A DNA stretch of 64,000 nucleotides from Branchiostoma floridae (Eukaryota; Chordata; Leptocardii; Amphioxiformes; Branchiostomatidae): assembly GCF_000003815.2 (NCBI RefSeq), contig NC_049997.1, forward strand, positions 8,064,676 through 8,128,675, given 5' to 3'. Of this stretch, positions 24,876-36,072 are shown piece after piece (the stretch's first letter is position 1; each line of letters begins with the position of its first letter). The notes beneath the pieces were generated by a model. That model made no database searches and was not told the origin of the DNA. It worked only from the letters and a program-made list of their open reading frames with translations. A program made the translations under genes and the position numbers.

Positions 24876-27036
24876 AACGTCTGTGGTTCCGAACCCTCAA
24901 CGCTAATCAAATATCTTCTTACCACACATCTTTATTCATAAAAAACGAAGACTTCCGTTCCTGAAAGCTCTCTTGCCCAAGACACACTACTTCAGACCTC
25001 TTGTCCAACTTTCACACACACTTAAAGAACTCTAGACCACCGGTACTTGAAGTAAATTTGGAAGTCAAGCAGGTTTCTTCGCTTTTTGAATATGACCTCG
25101 GGCAAGACGGTCGAGAAGAGGAAATACCTTTCAGGATGAAGATATTTAACACATGGTGGTTAAATTCTGGCGTGAAGAGAGTGACATAGCACAGATCCTA
25201 CACAAAACTGTTTATTTGAAATTCAAGTTACAACCTGCTAGAGCTTTACAAATGGTCTTAAAGTAAAGATTCAACTATCTTTTCAAGAACAAGTTGTGGT
25301 GTAGCTGCCACCACAACGTACGGTTTAAAAACGCCCTCTATCGATTTCCCTTCAAAATTCAGGGAAAGTAAGCCTGCTCTCATAAGACAGGGACGCCACC
25401 AGGCGGATACACGTAAAACTGCAGGATTGTAAACTCAGCACCAAGGACATGCACCGCTTTTTGGCAGAGGTTGCAAAGGGGCGTCAGTGTTCTTTAGTGG
25501 TAAACGTATTCTTAACCTCAGTTTCGCACTTGTCTTTCCCTTCAACTCCATATCTCATGTCTCATTTCTTTTTGATAGCTACCTTTTCTAAAACTTTTTG
25601 ACCCGTCAGAGACTCTACTTGTGGTCAGTGATATAACGTTACAGGTTCATGATGGGAAGGGTGGGGGCTTTCAAGACAACTGACTTCTTGTTTAGAATAA
25701 CCAACCCTTTGCTTCTATCTGTACTGAGCCTGTGAAAAATTTAGTTTCCAAAACCAGCTATAGAGGGACTGTGACAGCTCCTAGAAGCAGGACATAAAAA
25801 CTCTCTAAAACAAGATTTCTTCAGTGTCACTGACGAAATACAACGGTTGTCTAAAACGTCTTAGCGTTTCCAAAACCATATTATCCAATTTTTTGAGTAA
25901 CTGTTTTTTTTTTCGGGGGGGGGGGTCTTAATGCTTTGCCTCAAATCCGGAGAAGGCAGGCCACAAATGAACCATGTGGGTTGTTAACGACAATATATCA
26001 TTGTATTCATTCATCGTCATATGTTTTCCTCTCAACTGTGCAAGTGTTACTTTGATGATCTACGTTTCTCATTTATTCATTCCCACTTTTCCGATACCTT
26101 GATATGCAGATTAAACACAGTATTTACAGACGGAAGGACAGAAGAGACGCCGCGTGTGGTCACCTAACCGGACACCAGGTGGCGTAAGTAAGGTCGTTCT
26201 CACTGTTATCTGGCCTGCATATACATGTATGACGCACGGAGAAACAAAATGTCAATACCTTCAGTTTTCAATGACATTATAGAAACCCTTTAAATATCCG
26301 GACCCATTTAAGAATATACCACCATTATGTAAGCCACGATGCCATTGTTTCTAGTTTACCAGGGCTTCCAATACTCGCCGCGAATCATAAAATAACTACT
26401 TGTCTTCCTTCACTGAAATGACTTGTCTTCTATGTTGACATAAATGGTACTTAAAAGATGCTACGACAGCACACAACATAGAGATGTAACGTAATGTGAG
26501 TGAAGTCGTTTAATAATTTTGCCATACAATGCATTTGGGCTTCAGTTGTATGGCCTAACCAAAATTCAACAGTGCGCTTGTTGTAACTGTTCAAAATAGT
26601 AAAGTAGCCGGCACTCTTAATGGTTGATTGACAGCCCTACGCGCTAGTATGTACATTCAAGGTGGGAGGGGGTACACATGACGCATGCACTTTTGACCCA
26701 GCGCGGGAATTTCAAAGTGTATAGCAGTATTTAACACCAGTCAGACTGTAAATGAACTCACTATACGAATGTCATATACTGGGCCCACGCACTGGGATCG
26801 TAAACTTCACGTGCACACCATACATGATTGCGTACAATCTTTATTGTCTTTTAATTACAAGTGTTATCTACACATCACTCTCCTTACGGTTATCAGTTAT
26901 ACCATGCTTGTTTTCAGCTTATATAACACTCCAAAGAAGACACAGTTATCAGATCCGCCTGGCGCTTTATCTTTCAGCAAATACGGCAATGTCCTATTAC
27001 ACAGGACATCCTGATAAAACGGAAATCTATGGATGG

Positions 27037-27044
27037 TATAAAAA
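27037..27044 (+). promoter_or_regulatory. TATA box of GM2A-like A
   Basis: TATAAAAA lies 62 bp upstream of the ATG of gene A. This leaves room for a 5' UTR of about 30 nt if transcription starts about 30 bp downstream. Paralogues C and D have TATA motifs at similar distances, which supports the assignment. Confidence 0.6.
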
Positions 27045-27098
27045 CCAAGCTCCCGAGAACTGATGATCTTTCTTGAGACAGCACATCCTAAAGACAAC

Positions 27099-29879
27099 AT
27101 GTTGGCCTTTTTCTTCGCTACCATCGCCCTTGCGGCGGCACAGTTTGACCAAAACTACCAGTTCGGGAATCTGAACACTCCCATTAACCAGGCTCTCATC
27201 TTCGACTGTGGAAGTACGTATAGTAAAGATTAGGAGTTTGAGAGATTGTGAACTAGACTAAGTAGATGTTACAGCCTACCATATGGATTTTACTTTATAT
27301 CCTATCCTTTGTGTTCTCTAAAATGCGCTAAGGTCTAAGCAGTTGCAAGTGATATGAGCAGTTGCGAATGATGAAGGTAAAATGACTACTACAGTACTAG
27401 TTGGTAGTTTATACTTTGTCTATAAATGTTCTGTAACTTTTTTTTCATTTATTTGGATTCCAGGCAATCCCGATCGGGCTTTGAGAAACCCCAAGTTCGT
27501 TTTCAGCAGGGACGACTTGGAGTTGCCCGGTAGCTTCACTATCATAGACGCCGAGGTAGGACAGATTCAACTACCATAAATAGTTGCCATGGTAAAAATT
27601 GTCCGTTCATTTTTCACAAAAGAAGGCGCATCAGATGTGCTACAAGATAGACAGGATTGTGATAGTGCCAATTTGTATAATACAATGGTCTAATGTGCAC
27701 GTTGTCATCACAGTACCACAGTACCCCAGAGTCTTCCGGTTTCAAACGTCGCACCTAGACTGGCACCGCCATTATCTCTTCGAAGTTTAATGAATGAATG
27801 AAGACCTTTATTGTACGTTTTTGCTTTCTAACAAGCTAAGTACAGGTCAATGTGAATAGGATACATCCCCTAGTGATTCTAAGTACAATCTGTGAAACAT
27901 GTGATACATGACTGGAACTACAAAGTCTAAAGTATTCTAGTACTACTACTAGTATGTATAGTTTCAACTCTTTCTCGCTTCTTAATACAGTCGTAAATGT
28001 AGTTGCAGGTGGAGTTTAGAATACATGGTTTGTCTAATTGCACTAGAAATGGCATTCAAAAGTAACACCAACTCTCAAAAGTACACCGGATACGATGATA
28101 CCACTACATAAGAAAACAATACATGAATTCAAACTTATTTAAAGAGATGTACCAATGTAGCATTAGTAATCCTGAGGTAACGTTACAGTAACGTTATATA
28201 CACTTAATCAGATATTTAGGCGTATGAGACGGACTCTATAACATTTCTTTTCTGTGGCGGTTTTTCGGCACCCATTTGAATTACGGGAGTTGGTATTAGG
28301 TATTAGAAAATGATTAAATGAACGAAAATGACGTGGTACAAACAAGCGCATTTCTACTACGGTGATGTAACGTTAGAAATGTTCTAATTGTTCTCATATA
28401 CTTTAAATTTCTACCGTAGATCGAGGTAGCCAAGCCCATCAATAGACCATTGTACGGCAAGATAGACGCCTGGAGAACCATCTACCTGTTCGGTGGTGCG
28501 GCTTCAACTATCCAGCTGGGCTGTTTCTATCTGTCAGGCAAGGACTATGGCGTTGGAAGTTGGTGAGTTGTTTTTTTGTTTAAAGTTTATGTTCTTTGAA
28601 TTACATCTATTAGGGCATGTTCTACTTTTTCCATACCCCAGTAGTGTGCGTAAGCCCAGTAGTTTTTTTCCTCTATTCATTTCTGTTGTGTATTTTTCCT
28701 ACAGTGACTACGGGGAACTTTGCGGGCTTTTGGACCTGAACACACCAGTCAACAACATTACTGGTGAACTGACCTGTTACGAGGAGGCGATGAACCTGGG
28801 TATCCCGGAGGACCAGTGCACGTGTGAGGGGATCGCGCCCAAGGTCTACAGCCTGAGCAACTGGTACAAGGAGGTGGACCTGACCGACTTGGAGAGTGGT
28901 GTCCTCACATTCCTGGCCCAGGTAGGTCTTCAAGGATCTGTATAATACCCCTTGTCACATTATCCACGATTTTCGGGCGTATCGATGGAAGATCGGCTAT
29001 ATTTTAGATCGACAGAGGTTTGCGCGTATTTTTCACCTGAAAACCGTCCCTGTCACATATAAGCTATACTTTGTACCTTGTACAACTGTTGTGCAATAAA
29101 GTTATTATTATTACAAGCAAGGCTCGGGCGATTACCACAGAATCGTCGTCCGATCGATTTTCGCCAAATGTGACAGGGTTATTAAGCCACGCATACGTCG
29201 CATTTCCAAACCGGGGCTCGGCGGGGCTGTTTATACAAACGATAAAAAAAGAGAAATGTATACGTAAGAATATACATAACTAATGCCCATGACTATTCTC
29301 TTCACGTCTTGTGTAGTTTAAAGTCTTGATCATCATTTTCGTTCCCGAAAGCTGCCTGACCGGGTCCCGGTTTTTTAAAAATATGACGTAGGCATTACAC
29401 TACCTCTCACCGGCAGGAACTTATCGGCCTCCTAGCGGCTATAACCACTAAGTCACATGTGAGTGTTAAAATCAACATGGGGCCCGGCAACAAATTATGA
29501 AAATATCAGAGGTACCTCCGTGGTATCTAGTAGTCCACCGGGACAAATCAAAGCCCGGTCGGGCTACACCCCCTATGGGCACCATTGGAAATGGGATCTT
29601 AGCATAAGACAAAGATCTTTTAGAAACATAAACATGACAAATTGGAATAAACTGTCGTTAGATATGGCTTTAGAGCTACACTCTGCACATCATTTGAACG
29701 TTAATGTTTACTTTTATTCGTAGGGAGACTATGAGATCAAGATGACGGCCACAGACGCTAGCGGTGCGGAGCAGGCCTGTATCGGCATCAGGGTGCCGGT
29801 GAAGGAGTATGAGGACCCCAACGCCACTGACAGCGGCTGGTTCTTCGGCAAGAGGAAGCGCTCAGCAAAGTTGCTGTAA
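27099..29879 (+). CDS. GM2A-like: GM2 ganglioside activator-like secreted protein, paralogue A (5 exons, 240 aa)
   Basis: Exons 27099-27213, 27464-27555, 28420-28562, 28705-28921 and 29724-29879; all introns are GT-AG and the joined frame is open to TAA. Residues 1-14 are a hydrophobic signal peptide ending AAA before Gln15. The eight cysteines (37, 104, 117, 123, 141, 155, 157, 208) match the GM2-activator order, including GSC-x5-C, CxC and a final A-C-I-G-I. By family knowledge they should pair 1-8, 2-3, 4-7 and 5-6. LELPG (exon 2) and the GDYEIK strand also fit. GM2 activator is a lysosomal or secreted ML-type lipid-binding beta-cup that presents glycolipids to hydrolases; the actual ligand here is unknown. 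Possible N-glycosylation sites are N134 and N222. It is about 45 residues longer than the human protein, partly from the tail GWFFGKRKR plus five residues. The ATG is supported by the signal peptide and a TATA box 62 bp upstream. First of four tandem copies. Confidence 0.9.
28943..29186. mobile_element. Short inverted-repeat element (MITE-like) in intron 4 of gene A
   Basis: The left end, AATACCCCTTGTCACATT, is matched in reverse by the right end, AATGTGACAGGGTTATT. The similarity continues inward through 'CGATTTTCG'-type sequence. A related piece occurs at 56-100 of the window (GTCGTCCGATCGATTTTCGC). It has no coding capacity. It lies about 20 bp after the exon 4 donor. Confidence 0.5.
29191..29390. 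mobile_element. Second inverted-repeat element in intron 4 of gene A
   Basis: Ends read TACGTCGCATTTCCAAACCG and, inverted, TACGTCATATTTTTAAAAAA followed by CCGGGACCCGGTC. GC-rich 'CCGGGGCTCGGCGGGGCTG' motifs recur near 29540 and 32733-32760 (intron 3 of gene B). Non-coding and MITE-like; it directly abuts the 28943-29186 element. Confidence 0.4.
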
Positions 29880-29897
29880 TTTCAGCACACAAAACTG

Positions 29898-29955
29898 TGA
29901 CGTCACTGACGTCATCACAGAAAACATCGACGCCCTCTCGCGAAAGTTGACGTCA
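29898..29955 (+). promoter_or_regulatory. Cluster of TGACGTCA palindromes in the 3' region of GM2A-like A
   Basis: Perfect 8-bp CRE palindromes TGACGTCA at 29898-29905, 29907-29914 and 29948-29955, between the stop codon and the poly(A) signal. The 8-mer is the classical CREB/ATF site. In RNA it is self-complementary, so copies could also pair. Similar clusters follow genes B, C and D. Function is not shown. Confidence 0.5.
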
Positions 29956-30011
29956 TCACAGAACGTTTAGACATCTTCAGAGTAGAACGATAGTTGATGC
30001 ACTTTTGTTGG

Positions 30012-30017
30012 AATAAA
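30012..30017 (+). terminator. Poly(A) signal of GM2A-like A
   Basis: AATAAA about 135 bp after the stop codon, the first canonical signal downstream. Inferred 3' end near 30,030-30,040. Confidence 0.65.
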
Positions 30018-31331
30018 CTGAATGGGAAGAACATGAAATTGTTGTTCTTTTTTTTTTAATAAAAAATCAATTAAAAGTACGAGCGATGAATGCGAAGGTC
30101 TTTATTTTTGTTGTAAGGTGGTTTTGACATGACATTGATCTAAGCTGGTACACTATGATACTGATAAAACCACTGGTGGGTGGCCTTGCCCCAGGGCGTA
30201 ATATGATTAACTTGAAAAAAGTATTTTGGACAAACAAGCAAGCTGAGGTTCATACTGTATGTATTACTGAGAAATCGTCTGGTCACCAAATGATATGAAA
30301 TGTAGACTAATGGGGGAGGGGGTAAGAGAACGGAAGGGGACCTAGTTCATCTATCCAATAACTATTATAATTCATAACCCTTAAAGTGCACTCTCACTGC
30401 ACTTGCGTCACTCTTGCGTCACTGCGGGGTTCGAAAGATACTCAACGAATTTTAGAGATAAAGAACGAATTTTCTTACGTACTTTTTGTGTATTTCGTCA
30501 TCTTCCAAGTCATACCTAAACTTATAACCCAATATCTAGATTATAAAAAAATCCGGAGAAAATAACAAAACAGTGACGCCGTGAACGAACCCCACGCTGA
30601 CGCAAACTTGACGCAAGTGCAGTGAGAGTGCACCCTAACCCTAACACAACAGCTGCCTTAAATCACGTACTTTGTTGAGCTATATAAAGTACAGTCACTG
30701 GGGACAAAGTGCCGCTTGTGAGTGCCTCGTGCAAATGTGTGATCGGAAATCCTATCTTTTGTGAGTGATATTTTTACGCACGGCCTACGTCACACACAAG
30801 TTAATAAATACATTATAATAGACACAGTCAGACAAATGTGATCTTCGCCGGGTGAAGGACGTTTTGTTTTTGCTACCTGAAAAAATCATGAGACAAAATT
30901 TAAAATGAATTCCGAAAATGCCATATATTTTCCATGAATCAGCGACTTAACACGATCGTACGACTTATGAACGCTGATTGGTACGAAGATACGAAATGTC
31001 TTACGTATCCAAGGGCGCAGATGGTCTACATATTTGACAATTTTGACTATTTGACTACTTCTTATTTTACAAAGTAAATATATGATAATTAGATATCATT
31101 ATACTAAATCCTAATTACATTGCATCCTTTACGTTCAATGATGTGTGTACATACCGGCGCAAACTAATTTTTTGTGTAAAAATAACTCGGAAGTTTTCAA
31201 ACTGTGGGAGAAAGATGAGCTCTTGCCAGCTGTGTATACACAAGTCCTGATAGGTAAAGGTCTTCGGTACAAATAACATGGACTAGGTCAGAAAAACACA
31301 GTCCACAGAGAGAAGACAAGTCGTTGACAAC
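30018..31331. other. Intergenic region between GM2A-like A and B
   Basis: Apart from the MITE at 30386-30633, I see no coding exon or RNA gene here. No good TATA box precedes gene B. TACAAATAA about 60 bp upstream of its ATG is the closest match. Confidence 0.5.
30386..30633. mobile_element. MITE, 'CACTTGCGTCA' family, copy between genes A and B
   Basis: Perfect 25-bp terminal inverted repeats beginning GTGCACTCTCACTGCACTTG flank a 248-bp non-coding element. Its core shares 'ACTCAACGAATTTTAGAG' and 'AACGAATTTTCTTACG' with copies at 1751-1989, 9925-10183 and 36824-37083. Telomere-like CCTAACCCTAAC follows immediately. Confidence 0.75.
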
Positions 31332-34137
31332 ATGTTGGTATTTTTCCTCGCCACCATTGCCGCAGTGTCGGCACAGACAGTGTATGATTCTACCTACCAG
31401 TTTGGATCTCTAGCCAGTCCCATCGACAATGTCGTGGTTTTCGACTGTGGCTGTAAGTTTCATTTTCTAAATGTTGTGATAAAACATCAACATATTACTG
31501 GAATATCTTTCTTATTTCTGTCAGAATTAGGTTTGAAATACCAAAGTCATATTACGTTGATATAGATGAAACTTCGTATCCCGGAAATGTCTGAAATTGA
31601 TAGATTCTTTCACCTAGCTACTTAAGTTAAATTTGAAGCAAGTATAAGTAAGACGTGTAATTTAGTCTTACATAACAGCTGTTTATTAGATATTATATGG
31701 TTACAAATGAATCGGCTTTTGATTGTATCATGTGGTAAATTTTATTCAGCAAATCGCAAGGAAACCATCATGTACTATGTTATGCTCGTACTATATCATC
31801 TCCTTAATAATTTTATGTTTACATATTTCAGCTAATCCTGACCGCGCCTTCAAAAACTGGCAGTTCGTATTTGACAGAACTGATCTGGAGTTGCCGGGCA
31901 TTTTCACCATTATCGACTTTGATGTGAGTCATCACAACTTTTCTCACTAGAAATATATATAAGATACTATTTGTAGATGTGAGTATACTAACTCGCGCGT
32001 TTTCTGTGAATAGTAGGTGAAACGATATAGATTTGATACATGTATTGTCTTCCATTACCTTCATCTAGAAGGGTATGTTTTGGTTGTGTTTGAATACACG
32101 TTGTATGCATTCGTTTTGTCAGCATAACTCAAGAAGCCGTGGATAGATTGCCATTAATTTGGTATGTAGGTAGGTAATGTATTTTGGCCCCCTGGCGGGT
32201 TCCAAGGTACCACAGTAGAGCTTCCGGTTTTGCTATCTGGTGTCCAGAAGACGCTATGGACTTGTAGATATGTAGGTATCACTTGGGTTTGGGAGGAAGT
32301 GGCATAAGCTTGGGCCTTCAAGCAGTTTCTTTTGAACTTCAAGGGCGTTTCAGTTAGAGATCTTTAAACAGGATAAGTCAAAAAGAGTTGACATTTTTTT
32401 TCTTTCAGTCACGAATGTTGTCAAATGGTACGCAGTTTGTGGTTGAAAGTTGTAGCCTTCAAGACTATCATCAGTTCAGTTCATATGAAAATTTAACATT
32501 CTGATTAAGAATTGTTATCAATATCTGGGAATAGAACCTCCTTAATCAGGTTGTTTTCTCCTCCCTTGTAGGTTGATGTAACGAAGCAGGTTGTAGGACC
32601 TCTGTTCGCGCGGATCGAAGCCTGGCGGGCCATCTGGCTGTTCGGCGGGATCGGCACCACCATCCAGGTCCCCTGCCTGCCGGTGGACCCTGTGTACGGC
32701 GTCGGGACATGGTAAGGCTAAGGTCACATTTCCAAACCGGGGCCCGGTCGGGCAGCTTTCGGGAGCGAAAAGTATGATACAAATGCAAATATGTGATGTC
32801 CTTGACTTTGAACTTTGACTTTGAACTTCCCCGGCCTTCAGATGTTTTGAAACTCAAGTTTTAACGTTAAGTTCAAGGTAACCCTGTACAATGTCACCAA
32901 TGGTTTTCGAAAAAAAAGGGATTAGATTTTCACAAATATGACAGATTATCTTTGGTTCTTAAGATTTCTTTCATTCGGCTTCTCGGACTCGTTGTCACGC
33001 TAAAGCCAGACTACTACATTGTTGAATATTTGTGTAAAACCCTCTTCTCTAGATCTCTTCTCTTTAAAAAATGAAAGACATGCCCTTTATTACCTACCGT
33101 AGATTCCACTTGATATAGTTCACTAGTATTGCAGTAACTGAAATTGTTGTAATATAATGTATATGTGTAGTATCAGTCTGTAACTTTTATTATCTATAAC
33201 TTGTTATACATTGTCAAGTGTTGCGCAATGAATCATCATAAATCATGAATAAATCTCTCGCCAGTGAGTACGGAGACCTTTGCCAGATTCTGACAGACGG
33301 GAAGCCCTTCGACGCCATGTCTAACAGCACGGTTTGTTACGAGGACGGACTTCTCCTGGGCATCAATCCTGACCAGTGTGGCTGTGAGGGCATGGCGCCC
33401 AAACACTACGGCATCAAGGGGTGGAACAAACTCATCGACTTGTCAGGGCTGGAGTCAGGCATTCTCACCTTCCTCGCCTCGGTAACTTGTGTATTCTTTG
33501 ATACCATGAGTATTGTATTCAGTTTGTTTGTTTGTTTGTCTTGGTGTGTGTTCGTGTTTATTTGATCATGACTATTGTAGAGTGGCAAGATGGAAGTGGT
33601 CTGGCTTGTATCCAATCGTGTGGTAAAAAACTCATCGTTTGATTTCCTACTGGAGCCAAGCATTCTTCTCTTCCTTGCTTCGGTCTTCTTTTTGTAGTCA
33701 GTTTGTGTATCTATTTGTTTGTTTTGGTGTGCGCCCGCAATTATTTGAATATTTCAGAGCGGCAATATGTAAGACTGAAGTTTTGTGGTAGGATACTTGA
33801 AACGTTGGAAGTTTAGTTAAGCTAGTGTCCAAAATCCAGTCCAATGCACCATGAGTTGCGACTCTCCAAGAGAGCATAACCTCTGCTTGGAGAGTAGTAA
33901 TTGGCAAAGTTTAAATCGTACACGTCTAAGAAGGTAATTTATCAAATTGCAATGCTTATTCTGTGTTTGTTGTGTTATTATTTGTTAATATAGGGAGACT
34001 ATGAGCTCAGGGCAACGGCTACAGACGCTAGCGGTGTGGAGCAGGCCTGTATCGGTATCAGAGTCCCGGTCAAGGAATATGTGGATCCAAATGCCGGCGG
34101 CGGATGGCTTTTTGGCAAGAAGAAGCGATCCAACTAA
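31332..34137 (+). CDS. GM2A-like: GM2 ganglioside activator-like secreted protein, paralogue B (5 exons, 237 aa)
   Basis: Exons 31332-31452, 31832-31923, 32572-32711, 33265-33481 and 33994-34137. Splice positions and phases (1, 0, 2, 0) are identical to gene A. The start MLVFFLATIAAVSAQ is a typical signal peptide with likely cleavage before Gln15. All eight GM2-activator cysteines are kept (FDC, VPC, GTC, DLC, TVC, QCGC, QAC). Exon 5 is closest to gene A (ATDASGxEQACIGIRVPVKEY). The tail is GGGWLFGKKKRSN. Exons 3 and 4 are the most diverged of the four paralogues, so ligand preference may differ. Same role as inferred for A: a lysosomal or secreted lipid-binding accessory protein. Intron 4 holds a short palindromic repeat at 33861-33897. 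Confidence 0.88.
33861..33897. repeat. Short palindrome of the 'CTCCAAGCAGAGGTT' repeat family
   Basis: ACTCTCCAAG and its reverse complement CTTGGAGAGT flank a short loop containing AACCTCTG. This is the same sequence as the ends of the hairpin element at 744-866 and of fragments near 4369, 6819 and 11669. Confidence 0.5.
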
Positions 34138-34140
34138 CTC

Positions 34141-34194
34141 TGACGTATACACACAAAGTAATGACGTCGGCACAGCATTCACTACGTCATTGAA
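34141..34194 (+). promoter_or_regulatory. TGACGT-type motifs in the 3' region of GM2A-like B
   Basis: TGACGTAT at 34141, TGACGTCG at 34162 followed by GCACAG, and a reverse TACGTCAT near 34183-34190. These are degenerate versions of the TGACGTCA(GCACAG) units after genes A, C and D. Confidence 0.35.
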
Positions 34195-34226
34195 GAAAAT
34201 ATATGTACGAAGGTTTTTGCGGTTGA

Positions 34227-34232
34227 AATAAA
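34227..34232 (+). terminator. Poly(A) signal of GM2A-like B
   Basis: AATAAA about 90 bp after the stop codon of gene B. Confidence 0.6.
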
Positions 34233-35990
34233 AGAGTCGTAAGGAACATGTCTGTGTTTTGCTTTACTTATTCACATACTGCTTTATTGCCAACAGTAAA
34301 CGCATAGAGAAATCAGAGACAATCAGGCAACCAAAGAAAATGGACAGAGTGGAGTGCAATAATTGATTGAGCTGCTAACGTTCCATGAAAAGAGTTATAT
34401 CGGTGCGAATACGAGTGCTAGTATCACATGGTACATGAATAGAAGTAACTTTTAAATGCATTTCATTCTAAACCGTTTTATATCTTGGGAGCTGGGATAA
34501 TGAATTTAAAACAGCTCAGAATTAGTAGGTACAAACGTGTGTGTTGGTTAGGCAATACTAATTGCTAAACTTTATTTCCAACACTGAATTAATATAGGGA
34601 CTTACCCTAAATTTTCGGTCAAACTCCATCGATCTTGTTCACAGAATGACCCTCTCTATCTCCAGCAGTGACGTCAGGAACACTCCACTTTTGCAGGAGG
34701 GGGTCATAAGTATCAGAAAGTCTATGTTGCCCCCCGTCTCTGTTGAGTGTGGGCCGGTGGGCTCTAATGTACACTGCAATACTAATATTGTTAAAATGTT
34801 GTATTTTGGTGTCATAGGTGTCGTAATCCGAACTTAAAGACACTAACGTTATATTGTGAAATGTCGACTTACTTATCTAGCAGCTGAGTACACAGTTGAC
34901 TTCGCACAGACTAAGAGCGAACTGTGCAAATGGCATACTATGCCCGGTTTAATCTGTACTTCATTTTTTCAATCGACGGCACAGGTTATAATCTATTTTC
35001 TTCATTATATAATGTTAAGTTTTTACAAGTTTAAAAGACAAAAATTCTGATTCGGGAATTCTTCCTCAGGTAGCATGAAACCTGCAATGATTCTAAACAA
35101 ATCCTTTCGTGAACATCACTTATAGTCTTTTTTATTTGTCTTCGGACGAGTAAGGATATTATAGCACTGCACTCAAGTTATTAACTTGTTTTGACAGTGC
35201 CACATACAGAGAAGATTAAGATAAATAACGCAAAGTTTACAATGCTACACCTGGTTGACGTGAGAAAAGTCGTGTTTAGTGCCTTTCCTAAGGGTCCAAG
35301 GTCGGTAGCATGACAAGATTTGAACCCAGAACCTCTGGGTTCAGAACCTCTGGGTTCAGGGGCAAAAAAACGTATACCCTGCAGTTATGCCACGCGACCC
35401 CATGTCAGCTTATAGTCCATGGTCTTATCTTCTTGTTATTGTCATTCTCAACGGTTCGAACTAGAGGACAGTGAACCACTTCCGTTCTATCTTATCCACA
35501 CTTTAAAAACATGATGATGCAATATTGCATTACCCCAAGTTAGGCCGCACTGCCTTAATTTTATGGATGACATCCGCGCGCGCATTGATTTTCTAAAAAA
35601 AAAAGAAAAACAAAACAAAACAACAACACTAGTACTGGTCACATGTACATGTTACAAAATAGCATCCATGGCCAATCATAATGCATGTTTCGCAGACGAT
35701 ATGCTCTGTGGGGAAAAGGGGCACATGGGGCCACAGCTCCCTTGTTCCATCTTTAAACAATAATGGCAACATAGTAGAAAAGGCGACGATTATTTCTTAC
35801 AGTCTTACGAAAGGTGAGCATAAGACAAACCTAGCTTGGGAAATAATGGTCTGTATGTTTAGTCTTATGGTTAAGCAGCATTTTATTGCTGGAGTTTTCT
35901 TTTTTCTCCCGCGCGCATTAGATTTGGGGTGCCCAGAGGATGTCATCCATAAAATTAAGTCGGTGTGGCCTTACATTTCAACAGAAATAG
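34233..35990. other. Intergenic region between GM2A-like B and C
   Basis: No exon recognised. At 35,270-35,395 there is a reverse tRNA-like, SINE-style stretch: 'GATTTGAACCCAGAACC' is the complement of a B-box-like GGTTCAAATC. It contains a 15-bp direct duplication, AGAACCTCTGGGTTC, at about 35,332-35,361. A long A-rich run lies at 35,596-35,625. Confidence 0.4.
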
Positions 35991-35998
35991 TATAAATA
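35991..35998 (+). promoter_or_regulatory. TATA box of GM2A-like C
   Basis: TATAAATA, 82 bp upstream of the gene C ATG. The position resembles those of the TATA motifs of A and D. Confidence 0.6.
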
Positions 35999-36072
35999 CG
36001 TATACCTCCGGGGCATTGTGACTGCAGCCGTCAGTGTTTCACCGTTAAAACATCGACAAGGTTTGGGGCACC

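Larger units (their letters stand above)
21921..27036. other. No gene seen upstream of the GM2A-like array
   Basis: Beyond the simple repeats and the duplication at 24545-24875, there is a T10/G9 run at 25902-25927 and a dispersed repeat at about 25810-25905 (CAGTGTCACTGACGAAATAC). Relatives of the latter are at 37849-37925 and 44228-44285. No supported exon. Confidence 0.4.

Noticed and set aside
30633-30648. Telomere-like CCTAACCCTAAC
   Set aside because: Only two units, next to a MITE end; too short for an interstitial telomere claim.
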